This document shows positions 18,957 to 30,179 of a stretch of 64,000 bases of DNA, one piece after another (within the stretch, counting starts at the first letter, position 1; every line of letters starts with the position of its first letter). Under the pieces are notes generated by a model. The model had not been told where the DNA came from. It saw only the letters and a list, made by a program, of their open reading frames with translations, and ran no database searches. Made by a program: the position numbers and the translations under genes. The DNA is from Scytonema tolypothrichoides VB-61278 (GTDB taxonomy: Bacteria; Cyanobacteriota; Cyanobacteriia; Cyanobacteriales; Nostocaceae), in contig NZ_JXCA02000001.1 in the NCBI RefSeq assembly GCF_000828085.3, positions 782,742 to 846,741 of the forward strand, given 5' to 3'.

Positions 18957-20189
18957 ATGGCAGACAAACCTAAAAAAGATATAGAGGATAAAAAATCACA
19001 TAATATAGTCGCGTCCGATACAAAAGAAGAAAAGCCATCGTTGTTAGAAGCCGTTGCTGAAACAGTAGGTTGTGTTTTCGGAACGGCTGTGGGCGTAGGA
19101 ACAGCTGCTGGTAACACTGCTATGGAAGCTGGTAAAGTCGTTGTAGAAACTGCCGGTGATGTAGGAGAAGCTGCAGCAAAACAAAGTCATAACCTAATCT
19201 CACAAGCAACTCACACAGCAGGACAACTCGCAGAACGTATTAGCGAGATTTGGCTGGTGCGAAAGCTGGCTGGGTTTTTAAATCTGAATTGGCTTTTTGG
19301 TGCTGTTGATACTGTAAATTTAGATAAAGCAGAAGCAGAAGTCAAAAAGCTCAAGCAAAAATATCCGAATGAATCACCTAGACAAATTGCCCACCGCATT
19401 ATGCTTGACAAAGCAACTAAAGCGGGCGGAATCGGATTAGCAAGTAGTGTTTTGCCGGGAGTCGCAGCGGCTTTGTTGGCAATTGATTTAGCAGCTACGA
19501 CAGAGTTGCAGTCAGAAATGGTTTATCAAATTGCATCCCTCTACGGATTAGATTTAAAAGAACCCTCCCGTAAGGGAGAAGTGTTGGCGATTTTTGGTTT
19601 GGCGTTGGGTGGCGGTCGTCTTTTGAAAGCAGCAGGTTTAGGTTTACTAAGAAATATACCTTTTGCTGGCGCAGTTATTGGTGCGAGTTCTAATGCTACA
19701 ATGATTTACTCGTTGGGGTATGCGGCTTGTCGGTTTTATGAAGCGAAGCTAGATGCATCAAAGTCGCTCGATTCTGAGGAGACACTGAATACTTTAAAAC
19801 AACAAAGCGAAAATTATCTGGAAAAAGCAATGGCTCAAGAAGCCGCAATGGATCAAGTGTTGGTTCATTTTATCATTGCTAGCTATCCAGAAAAAACATG
19901 GGGAGAAATTTCGACAGAGTTACAAGCTTTGAACCTCAGTTCAACTTCCTTGAAAGCAATCTCTGAAAATATTAAATCACCATTATCTTTGGATACACTT
20001 CTTAATCAACTCAACCGCGATTTTGCTGTACCACTATTAGCTCAATGTTATAAAATTGCCCGAGTCAAAGGTGAGATGACTCCAGTTGCACAACATATTA
20101 TTGATACTATTGCTGCTAAATTTGACATTGATCTCAAATTTGTTGAGTCCACGATTGACGCATCGGAAAATTTTGCAAATAAACAATAA
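18957..20189 (+). CDS. Conserved hypothetical protein, EcsC/DUF697-like
   Basis: The 410-residue protein begins with a charged, lysine-rich section, then an alanine/glycine-rich amphipathic stretch (residues about 30-90: FGTAVGVGTAAGNTAMEAGK). Two hydrophobic glycine-rich segments follow (about 160-180, GGIGLASSVLPGVAAALLAI; about 215-265, IFGLALGGGRLL and NIPFAGAVIGAS). The middle, with TELQSEMVYQIASLYGLDL, resembles EcsC/DUF697-type membrane-associated proteins. The C-terminal 130 residues are helical and soluble. Function is unknown. A hairpin terminator follows the stop codon. Confidence 0.65.
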   Translation: MADKPKKDIEDKKSHNIVASDTKEEKPSLLEAVAETVGCVFGTAVGVGTAAGNTAMEAGKVVVETAGDVGEAAAKQSHNLISQATHTAGQLAERISEIWLVRKLAGFLNLNWLFGAVDTVNLDKAEAEVKKLKQKYPNESPRQIAHRIMLDKATKAGGIGLASSVLPGVAAALLAIDLAATTELQSEMVYQIASLYGLDLKEPSRKGEVLAIFGLALGGGRLLKAAGLGLLRNIPFAGAVIGASSNATMIYSLGYAACRFYEAKLDASKSLDSEETLNTLKQQSENYLEKAMAQEAAMDQVLVHFIIASYPEKTWGEISTELQALNLSSTSLKAISENIKSPLSLDTLLNQLNRDFAVPLLAQCYKIARVKGEMTPVAQHIIDTIAAKFDIDLKFVESTIDASENFANKQ

Positions 20190-20222
20190 TCCATTTGTCT
20201 AGTAGAAGAGACTCTACTAAAC

Positions 20223-20255
20223 AAGCCGGTTTCTCAATGAAGCCGGCTTTCTTAT
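20223..20255 (+). terminator. Rho-independent terminator after the EcsC-like gene
   Basis: AAGCCGG at 20223-20229 pairs with CCGGCTT at 20243-20249, followed by a short T-rich run. It lies about 33 bases after the stop codon. Confidence 0.7.
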
Positions 20256-20445
20256 TCATAGAAATATACCATACTAGAGAAATCTATCTCAAGGTCATTC
20301 CACAGACGTGACTATCAGTCTTAAGGTAGATTGTAGCAATACTCCCAGCATTTTTGGTCTGGCAAAGCAATGTTGGAAATTTTGTCCTGCAATCATTGTA
20401 TTAGAAGTCTTAGAAAACAGAAGTTTGAAGTTGGAGTAAAGGCTT

Positions 20446-23400
20446 ATGCCTAACTTCATCGTTACTAAAAACATTGCACAAGCTGCAAGTGTCTTTGTTA
20501 TTTGCCTCGGTTGTGTCGTATTGATTGGCTGGACATTTGATATTGCTTTACTCAAAAGTCTACTGCCAGGACTGGTCACAATGAAAGTTAATGCAGCCGT
20601 TGCTTTCTTACTCTGTGGGGTATCACTTTGGCTTTTGTCAAAAGAAACAAGCAAGACTTGTGGGATAACTTCCTCGTCTTCTCCATCTTTTTTACTTTTG
20701 ATTGCCCAAGGATGTGCGATTGCAGTTACATTAATCGGTCTAATGACCTTATGTCAATACCTCTTTGGATGGAATTGTGGGATTGACGAACTGCTGTTCC
20801 GTGACTCAAAACAAGCCGTGGAAACATCTCATCCAGGTCGGATGGGGGCAAATTCTGCCGTTAATTTTCTGCTATCGGGTTTAACTCTATGGCTATTAGG
20901 GCAGAAAACTCATCGCAGTTCTTGGTTAGCTCAAGGTTTGAGTTTGATTGTAGGTTTGATTTCTTTGCTAACATTTGTTGGCTATGCCTATGGGGTGAAA
21001 AATTTTTACCAATTTGGCGTTTATACTACCTCCATGGCGTTACACACAGCCCTAGGATTTGGAGTGCTGTGTTTGGGAGTGTTATACACCCATCCGGAGC
21101 ACGGTTTCATGCAAACGATGACTAGTGAACTGAATGGTGGGGCGATTGCCTACGGCAGAACTTCGCTTAACGCCCGCAGGTTCATACCAAGTGCAATCGT
21201 GCTGCCCTTAATTCTGGGCTGGTTAATACTTGTGGGGCAAAGGGCGAAACAATATGACGCCGCTTTGGGCATATCGCTTCTGGTGGTATTGCTAGAAGTC
21301 ATGTTTTTGGCACTGATTTGGTGGAATGCGGCGTTTATTAACCGCGTAGATAATGAGCGCAAAAAAGTAGAAGGCGCACTACAGGAAAGTGAAGAACGCT
21401 ATCGGCTGCTTGCCGAAAACATTCCTCAGATGGTTTGGATGAGTCATCACGATGGCTTTGTAGAATACTACAATCAGCGCTGGCTAGACTACACAGGACT
21501 CAAAACTCAAGAAATCTTGGGGTGGAATTGGCAGCAGGTGGTTCATCCTGATGACTTACCACAAACTTTGGAAAAATGGACAACTGGACTCAAGACAGGA
21601 AATCGCTATGAGGTGCAGTACCGTCTCAGACGAGTTGATGGGGTTTATCGTTGGCATTTAGCACAAGCTTTACCATTACGTCATGAGGACGGTACAATTC
21701 TCAAGTGGTTTGGCACCTGCACCGATATCGATGACCAAAAACGGACAGAAGAAGCACTGCGAAAGAGTGAGGCACGGCTACGGCTATTTGTCAACTCCGA
21801 TATCATTGGCATTCAGTTTGGCGATGTATATGGAGGATTAACTGAGGTAAATGATGCCTACCTCCATATTGTTGGTTATACCCGTAAAGATTTCCTACAA
21901 GGTCGAGTGCGGTGGACTGATATGACGCCACCGGAATATTTACCGCTTGATGAAGCAGCGATCGCCGAGGCGAAGACTAAGGGATTTTGCACTCCTTACG
22001 AGAAAGAATATATCCGCAAAGACGGTTCTCGTATTCCAGTGATCATTGGCTTCGCCTTCATTGATGAGCAACGGGAAGAGGTGATCGCCTTCATTGTGGA
22101 CATTAGTGAACGCAAGCGAGCAGAAGCAGAACGCGATCGCTTCTTTAGGCTATCAGTTGATATGCTCTGTATAACCGGATTTGATGGTTATTTCAAGCGT
22201 GTCAACCCGGCTTTTGAGAGAATTCTCGGCTACACTCAAACAGAACTACTCACCACACCATTGATTGAGTTTGTACATCCAGAAGACCGAGCAAAAACCG
22301 AGTCTGAAGTCGAGAAACTCGCAACAGGAACTGTAACACTTAATTTCGAGAACCGCTACCGGTGTAAAGATGGTTCCTATAAATGGCTGATTTGGAATGC
22401 GGTACCCGATGTTGAGTTAAAGTTGCTGTATGCAGTTGCCCATGATATCACTGAGCGCAAACAGATAGAGCAGAAGCTGCGAAAGCAAGCAGAAGCTTTG
22501 CGAATTAGTAGAGAACGTCTGGATTTGGTCATTGAGAAAGTAGAAGTCGGTGTATGGTACTGCAACTTACCACTGGATAAACTCATTTGGAACGACCAGT
22601 GCAAAGCGCATTTTGGTTTACCACCTGATGCCGATGTGACCATTGATTTATTTTATCAACTCCTACATGATGATGACCGGGAACCCACACGCCAAGCAGT
22701 TCAGCACGCTATTGAGCAGGGGGTTGGTTATGACGTGGACTACCGCACAGTAGCCCCAGATGGTCGCATACGCTGGATCAGGGCGATTGGACGCACTTTC
22801 TGTGATGCGGCTGGCATACCAACGCGTTTTGATGGTATTACTATCGACATTACTGAGCGCAAACGAGCACAAGCCGCCCTTGTTGAAAGCGAGAAGCGCT
22901 TTCGCCATGTCACAGATACTGCTCCGATGATGGTTTGGATGTCTGGTACAGATAAACTCTGTGACTACTTCAATAAATCTTGGCTAGATTTTACCGGACG
23001 GACAATGGAGCAAGAACTGGGCAATGGTTGGACTGAAGGTGTACACAGTAAGGATTTTCAGCGTTGTTTGGAAATTTACACAAATTCATTTGATACCCGC
23101 CAAGAGTTTCAAAGGGAGTACCGCTTGCGACGGTTTGATGGAGAATATCGTTGGGTTTTAGATATTGGTGTGCCTCGGTTCACAACGGATAGAGAATTTT
23201 TGGGTTACATCGGTTCTTGTGTAGATATTGAAGATCGCAAGCAGGCTGAAGCTCAAATTCAACAACTCAACGAAACCCTAGAAGAACGGGTCAAACAGCG
23301 CACATCTCAACTAGAAGCTGCTAACCGGGAACTAGAATCCTTTTCTTACTCCGTCTCTCATGACTTGCGAGCACCATTGCGCCACATTGCTGGATTCGTT

Positions 23401-24018
23401 GACTTGCTGCAAAAACGTCTTGTGTCAACAGCGCTGGACGACACCAGTAAACGATATCTCAACACTATCACGGAAGCTACTAAACAAGCAGGTAAATTAA
23501 TTGATGATTTGTTAACTTTTTCCCGTGTAGGACGTTCGCAAATGCGTCATACCACCATTGACATGAATCTACTGCTGCGGGAGGTGCAACGCGATTTAAG
23601 ACTAGAAACCAAAAGCCGTCAGGTTTCCTGGCACATAGAATCATTACTTCAAGTACAAGGAGACCCCGATCTGTTGCGGCTTGTTCTGCGTAACCTGCTG
23701 GAAAATGCTCTCAAGTATAGTAAAACTCGCCCTGTGACACAAATAACTGTAGGCAGTACCACCGGTGATCAAGAAGTGGTATTCTTCGTGCGAGATAATG
23801 GCATTGGTTTTGATATGAAATATGTTCACAAGCTGTTTGGTGTTTTTCAACGCCTGCACAGTGACCCACAATTTGAAGGTACAGGTGTAGGATTGGCAAA
23901 TGTCCAACGCATTATTCACCGTCATGGTGGACGCGTTTGGGCAGAAAGTGAAATAGATAATGGGGCGACTTTTTATTTTTCGCTACCAAGGAGCTCTGGA
24001 GTGGAAAGTGGAGAGTAG
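20446..24018 (+). CDS. Membrane-bound multi-PAS sensor histidine kinase
   Basis: The 1190-residue protein opens with about seven to nine hydrophobic segments (residues 10-295) of an integral-membrane sensor type. At least five PAS/PAC units follow (about 310-430, 435-555, 560-680, 690-810, 815-935; each begins with a pattern like [13 protein letters not shown] or [13 protein letters not shown]). A short coiled coil leads to the HisKA domain ([16 protein letters not shown], phospho-His near 970). The HATPase has the N box [11 protein letters not shown]1 DNGIGFD and G2 GTGVGL. It overlaps or abuts an Rcp1-like regulator and a hybrid kinase, so the three probably form one phosphorelay. The light, redox or ligand cue is not evident: no GAF or chromophore-binding Cys was seen. 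Confidence 0.9.
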   Translation: MPNFIVTKNIAQAASVFVICLGCVVLIGWTFDIALLKSLLPGLVTMKVNAAVAFLLCGVSLWLLSKETSKTCGITSSSSPSFLLLIAQGCAIAVTLIGLMTLCQYLFGWNCGIDELLFRDSKQAVETSHPGRMGANSAVNFLLSGLTLWLLGQKTHRSSWLAQGLSLIVGLISLLTFVGYAYGVKNFYQFGVYTTSMALHTALGFGVLCLGVLYTHPEHGFMQTMTSELNGGAIAYGRTSLNARRFIPSAIVLPLILGWLILVGQRAKQYDAALGISLLVVLLEVMFLALIWWNAAFINRVDNERKKVEGALQESEERYRLLAENIPQMVWMSHHDGFVEYYNQRWLDYTGLKTQEILGWNWQQVVHPDDLPQTLEKWTTGLKTGNRYEVQYRLRRVDGVYRWHLAQALPLRHEDGTILKWFGTCTDIDDQKRTEEALRKSEARLRLFVNSDIIGIQFGDVYGGLTEVNDAYLHIVGYTRKDFLQGRVRWTDMTPPEYLPLDEAAIAEAKTKGFCTPYEKEYIRKDGSRIPVIIGFAFIDEQREEVIAFIVDISERKRAEAERDRFFRLSVDMLCITGFDGYFKRVNPAFERILGYTQTELLTTPLIEFVHPEDRAKTESEVEKLATGTVTLNFENRYRCKDGSYKWLIWNAVPDVELKLLYAVAHDITERKQIEQKLRKQAEALRISRERLDLVIEKVEVGVWYCNLPLDKLIWNDQCKAHFGLPPDADVTIDLFYQLLHDDDREPTRQAVQHAIEQGVGYDVDYRTVAPDGRIRWIRAIGRTFCDAAGIPTRFDGITIDITERKRAQAALVESEKRFRHVTDTAPMMVWMSGTDKLCDYFNKSWLDFTGRTMEQELGNGWTEGVHSKDFQRCLEIYTNSFDTRQEFQREYRLRRFDGEYRWVLDIGVPRFTTDREFLGYIGSCVDIEDRKQAEAQIQQLNETLEERVKQRTSQLEAANRELESFSYSVSHDLRAPLRHIAGFVDLLQKRLVSTALDDTSKRYLNTITEATKQAGKLIDDLLTFSRVGRSQMRHTTIDMNLLLREVQRDLRLETKSRQVSWHIESLLQVQGDPDLLRLVLRNLLENALKYSKTRPVTQITVGSTTGDQEVVFFVRDNGIGFDMKYVHKLFGVFQRLHSDPQFEGTGVGLANVQRIIHRHGGRVWAESEIDNGATFYFSLPRSSGVESGE

Positions 24019-24028
24019 AGAATATACG

Positions 24029-24505
24029 ATGGAATTAAAGCGCATTCTCCTAGTAGAGGACAGCATTAACGATGTTGAGTTAATCCTGACTTCACTGGCA
24101 GAAAACCATTTGGGCAATGAAGTTGTCGTCGTTCGTGACGGTGAAGAAGCATTGGATTACCTCTATCGTCGAGGTTTGTATCGTTTGCGTCGGGAGGGTC
24201 ATCCCGTTGTGGTGCTATTGGACCTTAAGTTACCAAAAATTGATGGCATAGAAGTCCTTGCACAACTCAAAGCTGACCCAGAATTGCGAGTCGTACCAGT
24301 AGTGGTGTTAACCTCTTCCCGAGAAGAGCAAGATCTCGCTCGCTGTTACGAACTTAACACCAATGGCTACGTAGTCAAACCAATCGATTTTCTTGAATTT
24401 GTTGAAGTGATTAAAGGTTTGGGGTTATTTTGGGCAATAATAAATGAACCCCCTCCCGGTTCCATACCTCCGGCACGCAGTAGTCAAGGAGTAGCAGGAA
24501 TATAG
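24029..24505 (+). CDS. Rcp1-like response regulator
   Basis: A single REC domain of 158 residues starts with RILLVEDSINDVELI. Acidic pocket residues are ED near 10-11, the phospho-acceptor Asp in VVVLLDLKLPKIDG, Thr in VVVLTSSREEQD and Lys in GYVVKPIDF. The EALDYLYRRG insertion is typical of the Rcp1 subgroup that receives phosphate from PAS/phytochrome kinases. No output domain is present, so it likely passes phosphate on. The ATG at 24029 is 10 bases after the kinase stop codon; the longer frame from 23960 would overlap the kinase. Confidence 0.9.
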   Translation: MELKRILLVEDSINDVELILTSLAENHLGNEVVVVRDGEEALDYLYRRGLYRLRREGHPVVVLLDLKLPKIDGIEVLAQLKADPELRVVPVVVLTSSREEQDLARCYELNTNGYVVKPIDFLEFVEVIKGLGLFWAIINEPPPGSIPPARSSQGVAGI

Positions 24506-24507
24506 CC

Positions 24508-26703
24508 ATGTCAGGTCTAAGATTTCTCTTGCTGGAAGATAATCTGCTCGATGCAGAACTTATTCATGCCTTGTTGACCGAAAACGGTATTGCCTGCGAA
24601 CTAGTGCACGTGAAAACGCAAGCAGAATTCCAGACAGCCCTAGAGCAAAATAGCTTTGACCTGATTCTTTCAGATTACGCTTTGCCAGGATTTGATGGTA
24701 TTACAGCTCTTGGAATAGCGCAGCATCATTGCCCAGAGATTCCCTTCATTTTTGTCACCGCAACAATGGGGGAAGAAGTCGCAATTGAAACCCTCAAAAG
24801 TGGTGCCACTGACTATGTTCTCAAGCAAAGATTAGGGCGTCTTATACCATCGGTACGTCGTGCACTACGCGAAGCCCAGTATCAACGCGCCTGCAAAATG
24901 GCAGAGGCTGAACTGTACCGTCGTGAGCAGGAGTTTAGAGCTTTAGCGGAAAACTCACCAGATGCGATCACTCGCATTGATCGAGAACTCCGCTACTGCT
25001 ACGTAAATCCCATAATAGAACTAGCAACAAGATTACCATTAGAAAAGTGGATAGGCAAAACAGTTGCCGAAATCGGTTATCCAGAAGAATTTTCGACAAC
25101 TTGGGAAGCGAAATTGCGCCAAGTGTTTGCCACAGGATCTGAATCCTCGATGGAGTTCGATGTTCCCTCATATAAGGGACACATTTACTACCAAGCCAGG
25201 ATAGTGCCAGAATATGCTCCTGATGGATCCGTACAATCATTGCTGAGTATTGCTCGTGATGTGACACAGTACAAGCGGTCAGAACAGGCATTACGGGAAA
25301 ACGAAGCCCAATTACGTCAACAAAAGGAAGAATTGGAACGGGCAAATAAAATTAAGGATGAGTTTTTGGCGGTGCTTTCTCATGAGTTGCGATCGCCCCT
25401 CAACGCTATCCTCGGCTGGTCAAAAATATTACGTACCCGCAACTTGGATCCAAAGAGTTTCAATCGTGCCTTGGAAACAATTGAGCGCAACGCCAAATTA
25501 CAGACACAACTGATTGAAGATTTGCTGGATGTATCCCGGATTATTCGTGGCAAGTTGACTCTGCGTCCCTACCCAACAAATTTGGTTCCAGCAATCGAAG
25601 CTGCAATAGACACAATGCGTCTAGCAGCTCAAGCCAAATCAATTGATTTACAATTTCTCATTTTAGACTCTGAATTGGAAACCAAATTCCAAATTCCAAA
25701 TTCTCAATCCCCCCCTATTGCACTACAATCGTCACCCTCACAGGAAATTGCAGCGCGTCCACAACAGAACGAACCTCTGCTGGCGCAAAAATCCTCTGTG
25801 GAAAGCCCTGGTTCTCTATCTCAAATTGCAGGACAAAAATTCCACGTTTTAGGCGATCCTAGCCGATTACAGCAAGTTGTCTGGAATCTGCTTTCTAATG
25901 CAATCAAGTTTACCCCACAGGGAGGACGAGTCCAAGTGCTGCTCGAAAGAGTTGGGGGAGATGAAAAAGATGAAGGAGAAACATCTTCCTCATCCCCACT
26001 CCCCATTCACCACTCCTCAAACCACGCTAAAATTACGGTGAAAGATACAGGAATTGGTATCAAATCTGAATTTCTTCCTTACGTGTTTGATTCTTTTCGT
26101 CAAGGAGATGGTTCTACCACCCGCAAATACGGGGGTTTGGGATTGGGTTTGGCAATTGTACGTCACCTAGTAGAACTGCATGGTGGAACTGTCAGCGCAG
26201 AAAGTTCTGGAGAAGGAAAAGGCGCAACATTTGCAGTGGAATTACCTATTCTTGAGGATAGAAAAACAAGGAAATTTATTTCGTCTTCCTCCCAAGCCTC
26301 ATCTGCCTCATCTGCCTTATCTCCATTAGAAGGTGTGCGCGTGTTGGTGGTAGATGATGATACTGATTCACGAGATTTTTTGACATTCGCGTTACAAGAT
26401 TTTGGGGCGATCGCCACTGCTGTCAGTTCCGCTTCTTTAGCGCTAGAGGTTTTAACGACATTCAAACCAGATGTGCTTATTAGTGATATCGGTATGCCTG
26501 AAGAAGACGGCTATAGCCTGATGCGTAAAGTCAGAGGATTGCCAAGTGAAGAAGGAGGAGAGATTCCGGCGATCGCTCTGACGGCGTATGCTGGAGAAAG
26601 GGATCGTCAACTGGCAATTTCAGCAGGTTTTCAAAAACATCTTTCTAAGCCTGTGATGCCAGATCAAATAGCGAATATCGTTGCCGAACTCGTGAGACAT
26701 TAA
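24508..26703 (+). CDS. Hybrid sensor kinase with receiver domains at both ends
   Basis: The 731-residue protein reads REC (1-125, phospho-Asp in LILSDYALPGFDG), PAS (about 140-265), HisKA (FLAVLSHELRSPLNAILGW, His near 290), HATPase (NLLSNAIKF, DTGIGI, GLGLGLAIV) and a second REC (about 610-731, VRVLVVDDDTDSRDF, LISDIGMPEEDGYS). A low-complexity Ser/Gln/Pro insert of about 50 residues splits the region between HisKA and HATPase, and another Ser-rich linker precedes REC2. It starts two bases after the Rcp1-like gene, so translational coupling is likely. The N-terminal REC may take phosphate from the upstream pair. Confidence 0.9.
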   Translation: MSGLRFLLLEDNLLDAELIHALLTENGIACELVHVKTQAEFQTALEQNSFDLILSDYALPGFDGITALGIAQHHCPEIPFIFVTATMGEEVAIETLKSGATDYVLKQRLGRLIPSVRRALREAQYQRACKMAEAELYRREQEFRALAENSPDAITRIDRELRYCYVNPIIELATRLPLEKWIGKTVAEIGYPEEFSTTWEAKLRQVFATGSESSMEFDVPSYKGHIYYQARIVPEYAPDGSVQSLLSIARDVTQYKRSEQALRENEAQLRQQKEELERANKIKDEFLAVLSHELRSPLNAILGWSKILRTRNLDPKSFNRALETIERNAKLQTQLIEDLLDVSRIIRGKLTLRPYPTNLVPAIEAAIDTMRLAAQAKSIDLQFLILDSELETKFQIPNSQSPPIALQSSPSQEIAARPQQNEPLLAQKSSVESPGSLSQIAGQKFHVLGDPSRLQQVVWNLLSNAIKFTPQGGRVQVLLERVGGDEKDEGETSSSSPLPIHHSSNHAKITVKDTGIGIKSEFLPYVFDSFRQGDGSTTRKYGGLGLGLAIVRHLVELHGGTVSAESSGEGKGATFAVELPILEDRKTRKFISSSSQASSASSALSPLEGVRVLVVDDDTDSRDFLTFALQDFGAIATAVSSASLALEVLTTFKPDVLISDIGMPEEDGYSLMRKVRGLPSEEGGEIPAIALTAYAGERDRQLAISAGFQKHLSKPVMPDQIANIVAELVRH

Positions 26704-26815
26704 CTCAGTTATCAGTTACCAGTTACCAGTTATCAAGGAAGCGCAGTATCAGGTAGGAAACGGACTCGTCCACCCCTTGTTTACTGTTCACTGTTTACTG
26801 TTCACTGTTCACTGA
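26704..26815. repeat. Short tandem repeats (TTATCAG/CAGTTAC and TGTTCAC types)
   Basis: Degenerate heptamers of the CAGTTAC type lie at 26708-26735, and TGTTCAC/TGTTTAC units at 26780-26815. They fill the gap between the hybrid kinase and pepA. Confidence 0.55.
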
Positions 26816-26906
26816 TTTAACCACCAACTCTGGAACCCTCTCAAAAGCAGAAAGCGCATATTTTGCGCAATACTGGTACAAGAAGTTTTACACAGAAGAC
26901 AAGAGT

Positions 26907-28385
26907 ATGGAAATTATTACCACTAATACCCCCCTTCTAGAGTGGACGGGGGACGGTTTAGCAATTGGATTATTTGAAGATGCTGTAGAGTTAACTGGCG
27001 AACTGGCAACTTTAGATGAAAAGTTGGCTGGTAGTATAAAAGAACTGATAGCCGAAGAGGAATTTAAGGGTAAGCAAAACACCAGCATTGTCACACGAGT
27101 TGGTAGTGGTAGCCCAGTTCGTAAAATTATACTCGTAGGTTTAGGCAAACCCGAGGCTTTTAAACTAGAAACCTTGCGGCGAAGCGCAGCCAGCGTTGCC
27201 CGGTTAGCTAAAAAGCAGAAGTGCAAAACTCTAGGAATCAGCTTACCTATTTGCAACAACGATCCAACACAAACAGCACAAGCACTCGCTGAAGGAGTTC
27301 AATTAGCACTATACCAAGATAATCGCTTTAAATCTGAACCAGAGGATAAAGGACCACAAGTTGAAAAAGTCGATTTACTAGGATTGGGTGGACAGGAAGC
27401 AGCCATTACCCGCGCCAATCAAATTGCCTCTGGTGTATTTTTAGCACGACAGTTGGTCGCAGCCCCAGCCAACTCTGTGACACCAATAACTATGGCAGAC
27501 ACCGCCGCCGCCATTGCTTCCGAACACGGTTTACAAATAGAAATCTTGGAACAGGAAGACTGTGAAAAGTTGGGCATGGGAGCGTTTTTGGGAGTTGCAA
27601 AAGCTTCTGATCTGCCACCAAAGTTTATTCACCTCACTTACAAACCCGAAGGAACGCCCAAACGCAAGCTAGCAATTATCGGTAAAGGTTTAACTTTTGA
27701 CTCTGGTGGACTTAATATCAAAGGATCTGGTAGTGGTATTGAAACCATGAAAATTGACATGGGTGGTGCTGCGGCTACTTTAGGTGCAGCCAAAGCCATC
27801 GGTCAACTGAAACCAGATGTTGAAGTTCACTTCATTTCCGCTGTCACAGAAAATATGATCAGTGGTCGTGCAATGCACCCAGGCGATATTCTGACTGCAT
27901 CTAATGGCAAAACGATTGAAGTAAATAACACCGATGCAGAAGGACGTTTGACTTTGGCAGATGCTTTGGTATTTGCTGAGAAGCTAGGAGTTGATGCAAT
28001 CATTGATTTAGCCACTCTCACGGGTGCTTGTGTGGTTGCTTTGGGAGAGGATATTGCAGGTTTGTTCTCTGGTGATGATGCTTTAGCTGGAGAGTTAGAA
28101 AAAGCTTCCCAAGCCTCTGGGGAAAAGATTTGGCGACTTCCAATGGAAGAAAAATACTTTGAAGGACTCAAGTCTGGCATCGCGGACATGAAGAATACAG
28201 GACCGCGTTCTGGCGGTTCAATCACCGCTGCATTATTCCTCAAGCAGTTTGTCAAAGAAACTCCTTGGGCGCACCTAGATGTTGCAGGTCCAGTTTGGGC
28301 AGACAAAGAAAATGGTTACAACGGTCCGGGTGCGACTGGCTTTGGCGTTCGTACCTTAGTCAGTTGGGTGCTAGGCGATAGTTGA
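26907..28385 (+). CDS. pepA: Leucyl aminopeptidase (M17)
   Basis: The 492-residue protein is a cytosolic dizinc aminopeptidase of the M17 family that removes N-terminal residues from peptides. The metal-binding regions are [14 protein letters not shown] and the signature [14 protein letters not shown]; the catalytic Lys and Arg lie in these blocks. The N-terminal domain (residues 1-160) is the usual macro-like oligomerisation domain. Length is normal. Some PepA proteins also bind DNA; nothing here shows that. Confidence 0.95.
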   Translation: MEIITTNTPLLEWTGDGLAIGLFEDAVELTGELATLDEKLAGSIKELIAEEEFKGKQNTSIVTRVGSGSPVRKIILVGLGKPEAFKLETLRRSAASVARLAKKQKCKTLGISLPICNNDPTQTAQALAEGVQLALYQDNRFKSEPEDKGPQVEKVDLLGLGGQEAAITRANQIASGVFLARQLVAAPANSVTPITMADTAAAIASEHGLQIEILEQEDCEKLGMGAFLGVAKASDLPPKFIHLTYKPEGTPKRKLAIIGKGLTFDSGGLNIKGSGSGIETMKIDMGGAAATLGAAKAIGQLKPDVEVHFISAVTENMISGRAMHPGDILTASNGKTIEVNNTDAEGRLTLADALVFAEKLGVDAIIDLATLTGACVVALGEDIAGLFSGDDALAGELEKASQASGEKIWRLPMEEKYFEGLKSGIADMKNTGPRSGGSITAALFLKQFVKETPWAHLDVAGPVWADKENGYNGPGATGFGVRTLVSWVLGDS

Positions 28386-28451
28386 TACAGCGATAAGGAC
28401 ATTAGGATTTATGTAACGGACTACCAAAAAATAAATTATCCATCAGGTAGG

Positions 28452-28511
28452 GGGGCTGACGGCGCACAATAGTTGAGATGTGACATGATGAGTAAAGTGC
28501 GCCGTAGCCCA
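28452..28511. repeat. Long hairpin between convergent pepA and a sensor kinase gene
   Basis: CGGCGCAC at 28460-28467 pairs with GTGCGCCG at 28497-28504, and the outer GGGCT (28453-28457) pairs with AGCCC (28506-28510) across a small bulge. The position between two convergent genes suits a two-way terminator, although the loop of about 29 bases is long and no T-run follows. Confidence 0.55.
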
Positions 28512-28529
28512 CCATTGTTTTGTGCATCA

Positions 28530-30179
28530 CTACAAATTGGACATTTTTTTAATTGCAAGTCCCTTATTGCCATTCGCACATAGAGGACTAATTGGAATTT
28601 CAATAAAAAATTCTGCACCTTGTCCAGGTACTGAATGACAATATAACTTCCCACCATGCTTGTCTACTACAATCTGGTAACTGATAGACAGCCCAAGTCC
28701 TGTACCTTTACCCACAGGTTTTGTAGTAAAGAAAGGGTCAAATAGCTTTGAACGAATTTTTTCTGGAATACCAGGACCATTGTCCATGATTTGGATTGCG
28801 ATCCAGTTTTTTGAAATCACCTCAGTGCGAATGCGAATATAACTGGGGTTAGCTTTGACTTCATCAGATATGTCCTGTGAGTTGTACTCATGCAAAGCTT
28901 CAATTGCATTGGCAAGGATATTCATAAATACCTGATTCAGTAAACCAGGGTTGCACTCGATTAGCGGCAACAAACCATACTCTTTAATCACAGAGATTTC
29001 TGTATGTTTATCGGTTGCCTTCAGGCGGTGCTGCAAAATCATTAATGTACTATCAATACCTTCATGAATATCAACTGTCTTAACAGCAGCCTCATCTAAG
29101 CGAGAAAATGTCTGAAGAGATTTAACGATTTCTTGAATCCGTTCTGTTCCCATCTTCATGGATTTGAGGAGTTGAGTGAAATCTTGTTTCAAGTAATCCA
29201 AATCCATAGCATCGATTTCAGCTTGAACGACTTGTGAAAGATTGGGACAGTCCTGCTGATAAAGTTCCACCACTCTTAGTAAATTTTGGGTGTATTCTTC
29301 GGCGTAAACAAGATTGCCAGCAACAAAAGTGATGGGATTGTTAATTTCATGGGCAATACCAGCCATCATCTGACCCAAACCAGACATTTTTTCAGTTTGA
29401 ATCAGTTGTACTTGAGTTTGTTGCAATTTTTGTAGTGTTTGTTGTAGTTGGATATTTTTCCGTCTTAATTCCTTTGTCCTTGTCGCAACTCGAATTTCCA
29501 ATTCTTGATTAGTTTTTTCTAAGGCTGCTTGGGCAAATTTTCGACTTTTTAAGTATTCTTGTAACAAGCGCAACACCAAAAGCCATGCTGGAATGAGCAT
29601 GACTAAACTTAAAATTGATGCAAAAATTGACCAAAATAGTTTGTTGCGGTATTCAGCAACTTTTTGATGCAACTGAAGCGAGATAGTACGATTTCTTTTC
29701 GCTACACTATCGGCGTAGAAACGCTTATGAGTTTTATATTCCTGACTTAAAAAGAGTCTTTCTGCTGCTTCTTTTTGACCTTTTCTGACTAAATCAAAAG
29801 ATTGATATTCTATTGCTACCAAGCGCTGATTGATTGCGTAAACTTTTTGGATATTTTCCTTTTGACATGTTTTTGGAACCAGGTTAATAAATTCTTGAAT
29901 TGCAACATCTAGTTGAGGTTCAAATTTATGATAGCGTTGTTCCCAAACTGGATTACTTGTCGCAGCATTCATACTTGCTGACATTGTTAAAACTTCATCA
30001 ATATAGATAATTTTATCACTAATTATTTGTAGTTGAAATTCATTTTTTATAATGTTGTTGAAGTTGTAGTATGCTTCCCAAGTGATCCAAGTTTGAGGTA
30101 AAAATAATAACAAAGTCAACACCACTGTTACAGTTACTAGTTGAGATGGAATCAATCTCAATCGATAGTATAAGTACAT
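28530..30179 (-). CDS. Membrane sensor histidine kinase with periplasmic helical domain
   Basis: The 549-residue protein has a transmembrane segment at about 12-30, a mostly helical extracytoplasmic region (about 35-185), a second segment at about 187-212 ([20 protein letters not shown]), a coiled coil (220-270), HisKA with [20 protein letters not shown] (His near 280) and HATPase ([25 protein letters not shown]). There is no clear HAMP domain and no neighbouring response regulator. The HEINNP box puts it in the large cyanobacterial/proteobacterial HisKA group that often signals through unlinked regulators. Confidence 0.9.
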   Translation of the reverse strand: MYLYYRLRLIPSQLVTVTVVLTLLLFLPQTWITWEAYYNFNNIIKNEFQLQIISDKIIYIDEVLTMSASMNAATSNPVWEQRYHKFEPQLDVAIQEFINLVPKTCQKENIQKVYAINQRLVAIEYQSFDLVRKGQKEAAERLFLSQEYKTHKRFYADSVAKRNRTISLQLHQKVAEYRNKLFWSIFASILSLVMLIPAWLLVLRLLQEYLKSRKFAQAALEKTNQELEIRVATRTKELRRKNIQLQQTLQKLQQTQVQLIQTEKMSGLGQMMAGIAHEINNPITFVAGNLVYAEEYTQNLLRVVELYQQDCPNLSQVVQAEIDAMDLDYLKQDFTQLLKSMKMGTERIQEIVKSLQTFSRLDEAAVKTVDIHEGIDSTLMILQHRLKATDKHTEISVIKEYGLLPLIECNPGLLNQVFMNILANAIEALHEYNSQDISDEVKANPSYIRIRTEVISKNWIAIQIMDNGPGIPEKIRSKLFDPFFTTKPVGKGTGLGLSISYQIVVDKHGGKLYCHSVPGQGAEFFIEIPISPLCANGNKGLAIKKMSNL

